Shown here: positions 25,966-33,339 of the stretch, one piece after another | How positions within the stretch are numbered: position 1 is the first letter of the stretch | Layout of the letters: each line of letters opens with the position of its first letter | Notes under the pieces: generated by a model | Told to the model about the DNA's origin: nothing | Databases searched by the model: none | Seen by the model: only the letters and a program-made list of their open reading frames with translations | Translations under genes and position numbers: made by a program | DNA from: JACWAE01 sp963847595 | GTDB taxonomy: Bacteria; Chloroflexota; Dehalococcoidia; SZUA-161 | NCBI GenBank assembly: GCA_963847595.1 | Contig: CAWKAJ010000001.1 | Coordinates: 558,001-622,000 of the forward strand | Direction: 5' to 3' | Length of the DNA stretch: 64,000 nucleotides

Positions 25966-26748
25966 CTATCCTTGAGCCGCCACAAAATTTCTCAAAGTCC
26001 CGATCCCCTCTATCACGACCTCGACTACATCGCCCGGACTCATCCTGCCGATGCCTGACGGCGTGCCCGTGGCGATAATATCGCCCGGCAGCAGAGTCAT
26101 CGCACCTGAGATAAAGCTAACCAACTCGGCCACACCGAAGATAAGCTCGCTGGTGCGAGCAGATTGTCTGAGTTCCCCGTTGAGGTAAGTCTCGAGTTTA
26201 AGGTCATTCGGACTGACCTCGGTCTCAATCCAGGGGCCTACGGGTGCAAAGGTGTCATAGCCCTTGGCCCTCGTCCACTGACCGTCGGCCATCTGCACGT
26301 GGCGTTCCGATACATCGTTAAGGCATGTGTACCCCAGAATGTAATCTTTGACCCTATCCCTTGGCACATCCTTCACCTTCCTGCCCATAACGATGCCCAA
26401 TTCGCCCTCGTAATCAACTCGACCCGAATCGCGGGGTAATACTATTTTATCGTCAGGCCCTATGACTGCGGTGGACGGTTTGAGAAAGATGAGCGGAACC
26501 GAGGGCAGCGACATCTTGGCCTCCTCGGCATGGAGACGATAATTCAGGCCCAGGGCCACTATCTTCGAAGGGACGCAGGGAGCAAGCAGCCTCACCTCGG
26601 CCAGCTTATAGGTACTTCCATCAAGTTTTTGAAGGATGGCGGAGCCCCCAAATCCGGCAAAGGGACTCCCGCGCAGGCCTCGTATGACATCCCCCTCGAA
26701 TACCCCGTATTTAATTTTGCCCTGCACAGAGAAGCGAACGATGCGCAA
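25966..26748 (-). CDS. Fumarylacetoacetate hydrolase family protein
   Basis: A FAH-superfamily enzyme of about 260 residues, cleaving C-C bonds of diketo acids or acting as hydratase, isomerase or decarboxylase in aromatic or sugar-acid breakdown. The metal site is built from RVDYEGELGIVMGRK (Glu-x-Glu) and a following Asp in YTCLNDVSERH. Also present are RAKGYDTFAPVGPWI and IATGTPSGIG. I prefer the TTG start at 26748: GAGGAGG is 5 bases upstream and family members begin there (RIVRFS). An ATG at 26787 has no good SD. It lies 12 bp upstream of cutA in the same operon. Confidence 0.88.
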   Translation of the reverse strand: MRIVRFSVQGKIKYGVFEGDVIRGLRGSPFAGFGGSAILQKLDGSTYKLAEVRLLAPCVPSKIVALGLNYRLHAEEAKMSLPSVPLIFLKPSTAVIGPDDKIVLPRDSGRVDYEGELGIVMGRKVKDVPRDRVKDYILGYTCLNDVSERHVQMADGQWTRAKGYDTFAPVGPWIETEVSPNDLKLETYLNGELRQSARTSELIFGVAELVSFISGAMTLLPGDIIATGTPSGIGRMSPGDVVEVVIEGIGTLRNFVAAQG

Positions 26749-26930
26749 CTTTGCCTCCTCTTCGCAGCCTATTATAACCGCATCCATGCATCTTATTCCA
26801 CAGGACGTATAGGCATCTACTCAACATTCAATTGCGAAGACACAGCAAAAAGTTGACAAAGCATAAACCTTTGTGATATACGCAACATCACATATTTGCA
26901 CTATAGGAACTGCAAAAGGAGGTGTAAGGC

Positions 26931-27713
26931 ATGGGCAGGCTAGAAGGAAAGGTTGCCATCGTAACCGGCGCAGGGCAAGGGGTGGGCAGAGGCATAGCCC
27001 TGGCGTTCGCCAAGGAAGGCGCAAAGGTCGTCATCGCCGAAATCAACCCGGAAACCGCTAAAACCGTGGCCGGGGAAATCAAGCAGCTCGGCGGGGAGGC
27101 ACTGTCTGTGGTCTGCGACGTCGGCGATGAGAAGCAGGTTAATAAGATGGTGGCTAAGGCCGTGAAAAAGTTCGGGCCTATCGACATACTGGTGAACAAC
27201 GCACAGAGTTGGACCGGCAGGTCAGCGTATCACCTGAGCGCTCCCATAGAATCGCTGCCGGAAGAATGGTGGGACATGGCTTTTCAGTCGGGAGTCAAAG
27301 GCACATGGTACTGCTGCAAAGCTGTGTTCCCTTACATGAAGGATAGAGGCGGCAAGATAATCAATTTCGCCTCGTATATGGGAGTCGTGGGACTGGAGGG
27401 GTCGGCTGACTACAACTCCAACAAGGAAGCGATTCGCGGCTTCTCCAGGACCGCTGCCAGGGAATGGGGCAAGTACAAAATCAACGTGAATGTCATCTGC
27501 CCTTCAGCGCTGACGCCGGCGATGATAGCGTACGGCATGGCTTTTCCCGATAAAATAGACGAGATGACCAAGGAGATGGAGAAGATTCCTCTCAAGCGTG
27601 TGGGAGACCCCGAAAACGACATCGGCCCCGTGGCTATTTTCCTGGCTAGCCCGGATTCCGATTTCGTCACGGGGCAGACCTTGATGGTAGATGGCGGCCT
27701 TCATATGTTCTAA
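26931..27713 (+). CDS. Short-chain dehydrogenase/reductase
   Basis: Classical SDR of 260 residues. Cofactor motif TGAGQGVGRGIA near 12-23, NNAQS replacing the usual NNAG, the catalytic region with a Ser-like position in NFASYMG and a YNSNKEA (YxxxK) active site, and the terminal DFVTGQTLMVDGGLHMF. The hydroxyl substrate is unknown. ATG follows AGGAGGTG. It is divergent from the FAH operon, with a 180-bp shared upstream region. Confidence 0.9.
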   Translation: MGRLEGKVAIVTGAGQGVGRGIALAFAKEGAKVVIAEINPETAKTVAGEIKQLGGEALSVVCDVGDEKQVNKMVAKAVKKFGPIDILVNNAQSWTGRSAYHLSAPIESLPEEWWDMAFQSGVKGTWYCCKAVFPYMKDRGGKIINFASYMGVVGLEGSADYNSNKEAIRGFSRTAAREWGKYKINVNVICPSALTPAMIAYGMAFPDKIDEMTKEMEKIPLKRVGDPENDIGPVAIFLASPDSDFVTGQTLMVDGGLHMF

Positions 27714-27782
27714 GTGATATAATTATTATGATAAGGTCCCTTCAAATATAAGTAGTTGCAGCTCAGAAAAGAAGGTGCCTGA

Positions 27783-28010
27783 ATGCCGGACGAGGCAAAA
27801 TTCAGATGCGGAGCGCTGTATTGCAGCCAGTGCCGGAGAACTTTTTATTACCGCATGCACATATTGCCTGACCAGCCGGACGATGAGGTCTACAAATGCC
27901 CCGAGTGCGGCCATGAGCTGCGCGAGGCGCTTACTGATACCTTCATAGATGGCACAGATGAGACGCTCCAGGTGCTGAAGCAGCTAGACGAAGAATCCAG
28001 AGGGAGTTAA
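27783..28010 (+). CDS. Small zinc-ribbon protein
   Basis: 75 residues with two CxxC knuckles: CSQC near residue 15 and CPEC near 40, consistent with a single structural zinc ribbon, followed by an acidic helix. AAGGTG lies upstream of the ATG. The function is unknown. It is 69 bp after the SDR gene on the same strand and may be co-transcribed. Confidence 0.75.
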   Translation: MPDEAKFRCGALYCSQCRRTFYYRMHILPDQPDDEVYKCPECGHELREALTDTFIDGTDETLQVLKQLDEESRGS

Positions 28011-28115
28011 AGAAGACATTGACACAGCCCCAATCTGGCCAGTCACCAAGACAAGACCTACGCTATAAGCTTTGTGCGACAAGTGACTCCACACCGTCTG
28101 AGACCGAGTTGCTGT

Positions 28116-29522
28116 TCATTCAAGGTCTCTTCTGAACCTCGAGTACCGAACCAGCGCGCTCAGCGCCTTTACTGCAGTCTCCTGGTCAGTATATGTGGGC
28201 ACTCCCAGCCCTTCCAATTGTCGTGACACTTCTTCAATCAGAGATAGGCTCGTGCCATAAAACCAGACTGTCATCGGTTTCGAGACGCGCTTCAGCACCC
28301 GGTCGAACATCTCCACGATATATGATATCGGTGCCATCGTGCCCACGTAGAGGACGATGGTAGCGCAATCTACGTTTGCATCATGGAGGACTATGGATAT
28401 CACCTCCTCCTGGAGAGACAAGGGATCATCGGTCAAAGATAGCGGCGGGCCCAAATCAATCGGATTTCCAGCCAGCCTGGGAGACAGCTTCGTTAGCTTA
28501 TCTAATGTAGCATCTGAATATCTGGTAATAGCCAGCCCCGACTCCACCGCCACATCGGTCGCCACTACGCCTGCACCTCCGCTGTGGCTGATGATGGCCA
28601 GCCTATTGCCCCCGGGCAACGAATGGTATGCGAATACCTTGGGTATGTCCCAGTACTCCTGCCACGTATTGACCCGCATCGCCCCAGTCTGTCGAATTGC
28701 GTTGTCGTAAACTCGGTCGTTTACCGCCAGCGACCCGGTGTGTGATGCCGAGGCTCTGGCCCCCGCCTCGCTCCGGGCCGGTTTGAAAATCAACAACGGC
28801 TTACGGGCTGCGAACCTCCGGGCGGCATCCATGAAGCTGCGCCCATCCTTCACATCTTCGATATGCAAGGCAGCTACCTTCGTCTTCGCGTCATCTGCCA
28901 GATAGTTTAGCAGGTCAACCTCATTGACATCGCACTTATTGCCCACATCGCACATCTTGCTCACCGGATATGCGCGGTCCTCTATAGGCTGACACTGGGG
29001 AAGCACAATGCCAGTCTGGCTGCAATAGGCTATCCCTCCCTTTCGCACCCTATCGTACCCAAAAGGATAGGGGATAGTCGTAAAGCCGTTAGCGGCATTG
29101 AAAACACCGACTGTATTAGGCCCCATGATGCGTATGCCGCTATATATTGTTATGTCAACCAGTTGCTGCTGCAGCTTGGCCCCGTCGCCGCCTGCGTCTG
29201 CGAAATTCTCGGATACAATTACAGCAGCTTTTACGCCTTTTTGAGCGCATTGCTCGATGATAGTCGGCACCGTGTGCGGCGGCGTAATCACAACTGCCAG
29301 GTCGACAGAATCGGCAATCTCGTTCACAGTCGGATAGGCTTTCATGCCCAGGACCTCATTGTATGAAGGGTTGACAGGATAAAGCCTGCCCGTGAAACCG
29401 AAGTCGAGAATGTTCTTTATCAGCACATAGCCCAGCCCCATCCCATCCTTTAATGAGCCAAATACCGCTACGGAACGAGGCTCAAAAAATGGCCACAGGT
29501 CGCTTCCATTCCTTGATTTCAT
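28116..29522 (-). CDS. ADP-forming acyl-CoA synthetase alpha-type subunit
   Basis: A 468-residue protein like the alpha part of ADP-forming acetyl/acyl-CoA synthetase, which makes ATP from acyl-CoA. Order: CoA-binding Rossmann domain (VAVFGSLKDGMGLGYVLIKN, about 15-140), succinyl-CoA-ligase-like domains, and the phospho-His loop ASASHTGSLA near residue 262. The ATP-grasp beta domain is absent, so a partner encoded elsewhere is expected, or it acts as a subunit. ATG after AGAGG. It stands alone, transcribed away from the zinc-ribbon gene. Confidence 0.82.
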   Translation of the reverse strand: MKSRNGSDLWPFFEPRSVAVFGSLKDGMGLGYVLIKNILDFGFTGRLYPVNPSYNEVLGMKAYPTVNEIADSVDLAVVITPPHTVPTIIEQCAQKGVKAAVIVSENFADAGGDGAKLQQQLVDITIYSGIRIMGPNTVGVFNAANGFTTIPYPFGYDRVRKGGIAYCSQTGIVLPQCQPIEDRAYPVSKMCDVGNKCDVNEVDLLNYLADDAKTKVAALHIEDVKDGRSFMDAARRFAARKPLLIFKPARSEAGARASASHTGSLAVNDRVYDNAIRQTGAMRVNTWQEYWDIPKVFAYHSLPGGNRLAIISHSGGAGVVATDVAVESGLAITRYSDATLDKLTKLSPRLAGNPIDLGPPLSLTDDPLSLQEEVISIVLHDANVDCATIVLYVGTMAPISYIVEMFDRVLKRVSKPMTVWFYGTSLSLIEEVSRQLEGLGVPTYTDQETAVKALSALVRYSRFRRDLE

Positions 29523-29584
29523 CAGAAACCTCTTAAGTCAGTTTTATTGGTCAGCGATGTTATCAGAAGGTCAAGCGGCTCCCT

Positions 29585-30724
29585 TTAAGTTTTTCTTGTA
29601 AAAGGAGCGCTGATGGAGAGCGCAAAATTCAGGTAGAGCCGGGCCGCCTGCACCACCTGCTGAAAGTCCACTGATTCCTCGGCAGTGTGGGCTGTCTCCA
29701 GCCGCCCCGGCCCCAATATAATAGGGTCTACACCCGCAGCCCAGAGCACATTTCCATCGGAATGGCTTCTGAAGTCCTGGGGCTCCCAAGGCAGGGACAA
29801 CTTCTTGTATACTTCCTTCAGCTTCTTGACCAAAGGCCTTTTGGATGAAATCCTGTAGCCCGATTGCGTGGTCTCAAATCTGATATAGGCATCCAGGCCA
29901 AAGGTGCTCTCATCCACCGCCTCCACCAACTGTTCCAGCTCCGCCTTCAGCACGTCCACTCTGGAGTCCGGGTGCAAATGCAGGTCGAGCCAGGCTTCAC
30001 AGTTATCGGGAACCACGAATCCGCCGGGGAACCCGGAGAGCTGCCTGATGTTGTAGACCACGCCTTTGGGCATGGAGGTGATATACTCCGTGACCTTCAA
30101 GAGGAGCTTGAGCATGGTTTCAATGGCATTCTGGCCGAGCTCCGGCATGGAGGAGTGGGCTCTCTTCCCCTTGGTACGCAGAAGCACTTCCAGGTAGCCA
30201 TAATGCCCCAGGCATGGCACCATATCGGTCGGCTCTCCCACCACTGCCCAGGGAAAGCTGTATTCCCGCATCAGTGTTTTGGCGCCATCGCTTTCCTCCT
30301 CCTCACCCACCACCAGGGCCAGCCCCACCGGAGGTAAAACACCGCCATTTCCAGCGAGGACAGTGAACGCCTCGATCATCGCAGCGCAGCCCGCCTTCAT
30401 GTCTGTGCTGCCCAATCCGGAAACCGTGTCACCTTCCTCACTGAAGCCATAGTTCTCCAGGTCGTGGGCAGTCACCGTATCCAGGTGTCCCACAAAGCAG
30501 AGGTCCACTTCTTCTTCATTTTTCGGTAAGACCACCAGGTTAAAACGGTTCTCATCAACCTTTTGTCTGATTACGTCCAGCCCGTTGTTTTTCAGATAAT
30601 CTCCTACATACTCAACGATTTCCTCTTCTTTTCCCGAGGGGCTGTAGATGTCAACAAGAGCCTTGAGGAGATTCTTCAATCTCTCCGGCTGCACATCCAT
30701 CGATATGTCAGGGTTCGTTTCCAT
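29585..30724 (-). CDS. M20 family metallopeptidase (ArgE/DapE/acetyl-lysine deacetylase type)
   Basis: A 379-residue zinc deacylase or peptidase. Metal-ligand motifs in order: FVGHLDTVT (His and Asp), GLGSTDMKAGCA (bridging Asp), VGEEEESDGAK (catalytic Glu pair), VVGEPTD, and near the C-terminus LGPGRLETAHTAEESV (last His). A dimerisation domain with KRAHSSMPELGQNAIE lies between them. The substrate could be N-acyl-ornithine, N-acyl-lysine or succinyl-diaminopimelate. The start is ATG at 30724; an internal ATG (MDVQPERL) eight codons on is possible. Confidence 0.87.
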   Translation of the reverse strand: METNPDISMDVQPERLKNLLKALVDIYSPSGKEEEIVEYVGDYLKNNGLDVIRQKVDENRFNLVVLPKNEEEVDLCFVGHLDTVTAHDLENYGFSEEGDTVSGLGSTDMKAGCAAMIEAFTVLAGNGGVLPPVGLALVVGEEEESDGAKTLMREYSFPWAVVGEPTDMVPCLGHYGYLEVLLRTKGKRAHSSMPELGQNAIETMLKLLLKVTEYITSMPKGVVYNIRQLSGFPGGFVVPDNCEAWLDLHLHPDSRVDVLKAELEQLVEAVDESTFGLDAYIRFETTQSGYRISSKRPLVKKLKEVYKKLSLPWEPQDFRSHSDGNVLWAAGVDPIILGPGRLETAHTAEESVDFQQVVQAARLYLNFALSISAPFTRKT

Positions 30725-30763
30725 TACTCGCTTACCTCAGGATTTTGCCTTGTTTAAGTATAG

Positions 30764-31297
30764 CTATTGAACTATTCTTGGCTCGGCGTCAGTGGCAAGG
30801 GCCCCCGGTTTAGCCGCCTTCTTGGCTTTTCTGTGAAGAGTCTTTGCCAGCCACAGATGCTGAGCGCGTGTAGAAAAGCCCACACTTCTGAAAAAGGCGA
30901 TGGCCCCTTCGTTATCTCCATCGGTATCGGCTATGACCATTCTCACGCCCTTCTCTTCCAGCCTTTTCTCCAGCTCCTTGTAGAGACGGCGCCCCAGCCG
31001 GTTTCGCTGGAAACCCTCATCCACCCCTATCCATGCCAGATACCCGTATTTTTTCCAGGCAGTGCCTTCCTTTTCGATAGTTGTAGCCAGGAGAAAGCCG
31101 ACTGTTATCCCTTTCGCCTCAGCCACCAGGCAGTATTCAGGGTCTGAGCCAAAATACTCCGTTACCTCATAGGGGTCCCATGTACGATAGAGGATGGGGA
31201 AGTCCTCGCTGGTGAAAAGCTGCTCTCCGAGATGATACACGGAAGCTATATCGTCTATCTCCATCTCACGGATCGTTATTCTCAACCTTGGTGACAA
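30764..31297 (-). CDS. GNAT family N-acetyltransferase
   Basis: A 177-residue acetyl-CoA-dependent acyltransferase. The acetyl-CoA loop is QRNRLGRRLYKEL near residues 98-110, preceded by the beta strand YLAWIGVDEGF and followed by NEGAIAFFRSVGF. The tail is basic. The substrate is unknown. TTG start at 31297, five to six bases after GGAGGTGA. The M20 gene lies 39 bp downstream. Confidence 0.87.
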   Translation of the reverse strand: MSPRLRITIREMEIDDIASVYHLGEQLFTSEDFPILYRTWDPYEVTEYFGSDPEYCLVAEAKGITVGFLLATTIEKEGTAWKKYGYLAWIGVDEGFQRNRLGRRLYKELEKRLEEKGVRMVIADTDGDNEGAIAFFRSVGFSTRAQHLWLAKTLHRKAKKAAKPGALATDAEPRIVQ

Positions 31298-31423
31298 GGG
31301 TCACCTCCATTTTCAGAGTTCTGCGTAAAACGCAAACCCCTTCAGCATTAATCAGACGTATTCCAAGTGTAATAGTATAGCACACTGTAGACAACGAACA
31401 CAGCTATGAAGATGCTGGAAATA

Positions 31424-31463
31424 GAAAAAGGCTGGGCATTCACTTAGTAAACATACCCAGCCT
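31424..31463 (-). terminator. Rho-independent terminator of the marR gene
   Basis: On the minus strand, AGGCTGGG (31463-31456) pairs with CCCAGCCT (31437-31430) and is followed by TTTTT. It lies 24 bases after the MarR stop codon. Confidence 0.8.
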
Positions 31464-31486
31464 CTTCTTAACTTTTTACTTACCGC

Positions 31487-31999
31487 TTACAACTTAACGC
31501 GAATAGGCTTGCCGGGAGTATAAGCCGACGGCCCCTTATCCAATTCCATGTGCATCTCATCGAGCATCTTTTGCCGCAGTACTTTGAGCAGCTTCTGCAG
31601 CTGTTTCTGCTCGTCTACTGACATACCTGACATCAGCCCCTTAATCAAGCCTTTATATACCTCGATCCCGGGGCCAGCAAGTTTTTCACCCTTAGAGGTT
31701 ATCTTAACTTCGGTAAATGGATGCCCCTTACGTTTTGGAACCCTGGTGACCAGGCCTTCCTTCTCCATCCTGTTGAGTAACCCGGCGATGGTCTGGTTTT
31801 CCCTGAAGACCAGGCGCGCTATCTCAGCGGGAGTCAGCGTCCCTGGATAGTCTTTGCAGGCCCACAGTACAGCAGCCTTCTCAGGCGTCAAGCCCACCTT
31901 GGCGAGCTTGACCTCCGCCGCCTTGTTCACCGCAATCCACGTCGAGCGCATCACCGCCCACGTGGTCATGGCTGTTTCTTCGAACTCGAAGTCGTACAT
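31487..31999 (-). CDS. MarR family transcriptional regulator
   Basis: 170 residues with a winged helix-turn-helix. The segment LTPAEIARLVFRENQTIAGLLNRMEKEGLVTRVPKRKGHPFTEVKITSKGEKL near 55-108 is the recognition helix and wing typical of MarR. ATG after GGAGG. A palindrome TGGTA-N6-TACCA sits about 40 bp upstream and is a likely self-operator. No other gene is co-transcribed, because a terminator follows. Confidence 0.9.
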   Translation of the reverse strand: MYDFEFEETAMTTWAVMRSTWIAVNKAAEVKLAKVGLTPEKAAVLWACKDYPGTLTPAEIARLVFRENQTIAGLLNRMEKEGLVTRVPKRKGHPFTEVKITSKGEKLAGPGIEVYKGLIKGLMSGMSVDEQKQLQKLLKVLRQKMLDEMHMELDKGPSAYTPGKPIRVKL

Positions 32000-32038
32000 C
32001 CGATTTCGCCTCCTGTTAATGCTCCCTTACATACTATT

Positions 32039-32054
32039 GGTACGATAATACCAT
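32039..32054. promoter_or_regulatory. Candidate operator of the MarR-type regulator
   Basis: TGGTACGATAATACCA: a perfect 5-bp inverted repeat with a 6-base spacer in the marR upstream region. MarR proteins usually bind palindromes of 16-20 bp overlapping their own promoters. The assignment is by position and symmetry only. Confidence 0.55.
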
Positions 32055-32265
32055 AAAATCGGATGCAAAACAACTACTCAGGGCCATCTTTGGCCAACAA
32101 AGCGTTCAGAAAGCTAAGAGGGTAACACTTTCCCTGCCTTTCCCACGAGGGAAAGGATACAAAGGATTTAGGTGGTTGGAAATAGACTACTATACCCCCT
32201 CTCTTTACTAGGCTTGACTTTATGGCTTCTCTTAATGTAAAGTCTAAGGCCAGGAAGGAGGTACA

Positions 32266-32547
32266 ATGGAACAAAAACAACCGGCAGGCATGGCTCTCAG
32301 TCTGGGTTTCATACTACTAGTTGCGGTCATGGTGGGGATTGTGCTCATCATTATAGGTGCGGGGGTTGGTAACGGAAACAAGGGAGTGTATCTGGCTGGC
32401 GTTGCCATAAGTACACTCTCACTCTTCGCTGGAGGCTTCCTGCAGAAGGACGAAAACAACGTCGTGCGTCTTGGTTTGTTTCTCTCCGGTGCCATTCTAC
32501 TGGCATATCTTGTCACAGCGGGTGCAGCTCTAGGACTCCACCTCTAA
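32266..32547 (+). CDS. Small membrane protein with two to three helices
   Basis: 93 residues, hydrophobic, with segments about 12-35 (LGFILLVAVMVGIVLIIIGAG), 40-58 and 68-90. There is a short polar loop (QKDENNVV) between the last two. GGAGG precedes the ATG at good distance. Not recognised. The leader resembles that of the next small membrane protein gene (both have a TCTAGGC-like box and AGGAAGGAGG), so they may share regulation. Confidence 0.65.
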   Translation: MEQKQPAGMALSLGFILLVAVMVGIVLIIIGAGVGNGNKGVYLAGVAISTLSLFAGGFLQKDENNVVRLGLFLSGAILLAYLVTAGAALGLHL

Positions 32548-32624
32548 ACCTTTCGATAAATCAATCAATGGTTTTCGGTTTGCCGAATTAAAATCTAGGC
32601 TAAAATAAGGAAGGAGGACTTACA

Positions 32625-32870
32625 ATGGCAGAGAAAAAAGAGGAGAAAGAGGTAAAAGTCAATCTATCGTTCACATCGGAAAAGCTGTTCCTCTATGGGG
32701 CAATAGCTGACGCCGTCCTAGGCGTGGTCTGGGCCATTTGTGCAGTTGCTGAATCAGGTACTTCAGAAGGAGCGTACAGGGCTGCCGGATTCTTCCAGGG
32801 CCTTTTCTTCGCAGTGCTTGGCGGCCTCGTCATTTACGGGCTTTCTCAGATAATCAAAAGCAAACAGTAA
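32625..32870 (+). CDS. Small membrane protein, 81 residues
   Basis: A lysine- and glutamate-rich N-terminus (AEKKEEKEVKVN) precedes two hydrophobic segments at about 25-43 and 52-74. GGAAGGAGG lies upstream of the ATG. Not recognised. It is 77 bp after the other small membrane protein gene and ends just before a strong hairpin, so the two probably form one transcript. Confidence 0.65.
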   Translation: MAEKKEEKEVKVNLSFTSEKLFLYGAIADAVLGVVWAICAVAESGTSEGAYRAAGFFQGLFFAVLGGLVIYGLSQIIKSKQ

Positions 32871-32892
32871 AGACTGAGCAGTTGGGCGACAA

Positions 32893-32937
32893 CCTTTTTG
32901 GGCGGCTCTAATCAAGGCGATAAGCCGCCCAAAAAGG
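32893..32937. terminator. Strong hairpin after the small membrane protein genes
   Basis: A 15-bp perfect inverted repeat (CCTTTTTGGGCGGCT at 32893-32907 with its complement at 32923-32937) around a 15-base loop. A/T-rich outer ends make it usable as a terminator in either direction. The remaining 400 bp to the histidine kinase hold no gene I can support. Confidence 0.7.
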
Positions 32938-33339
32938 ACTATTTACCTCTTTCTAATCGGGTAACGAATCAGAGTCTTCTGAACTTTCGCCTTGGGCATT
33001 GTGAGATACTCTTCCTCATGCGTCCTCCGCATCCGTCGGCAGGGCTCCTTTTATCTCCGTATGAAACTCGTCCAAGACATACCCCTGATTTACGTTTACT
33101 TCTCTATCACTCATTGTACGAGACCCCGGAACTTGGGGAGCAACATAACCGCTACACAATATGAGTTCGCCTGAGAATAGGTGAAAAGTGTAGCACATAC
33201 TAGTACCTATTCTTCATTGTGAAAGGATTACCTTTGTGAGTACGATAGTAACGGGGCAATATCGGTTTTGGCTGTTCGTCTGTGAGTTTACGTTCGGGCA
33301 AAGCTAAGCAGTAAATAGGTTTCCTGGGGGGCTGGAATA

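Noticed and set aside
33016..33114. Minus-strand frame MSDREVNVNQGYVLDEFHTE... in the gap before the histidine kinase
   Set aside because: A GGGGT lies upstream and a nearby second frame continues with plausible protein-like sequence, but it is only 32 codons, broken by a stop, and unsupported by neighbours.
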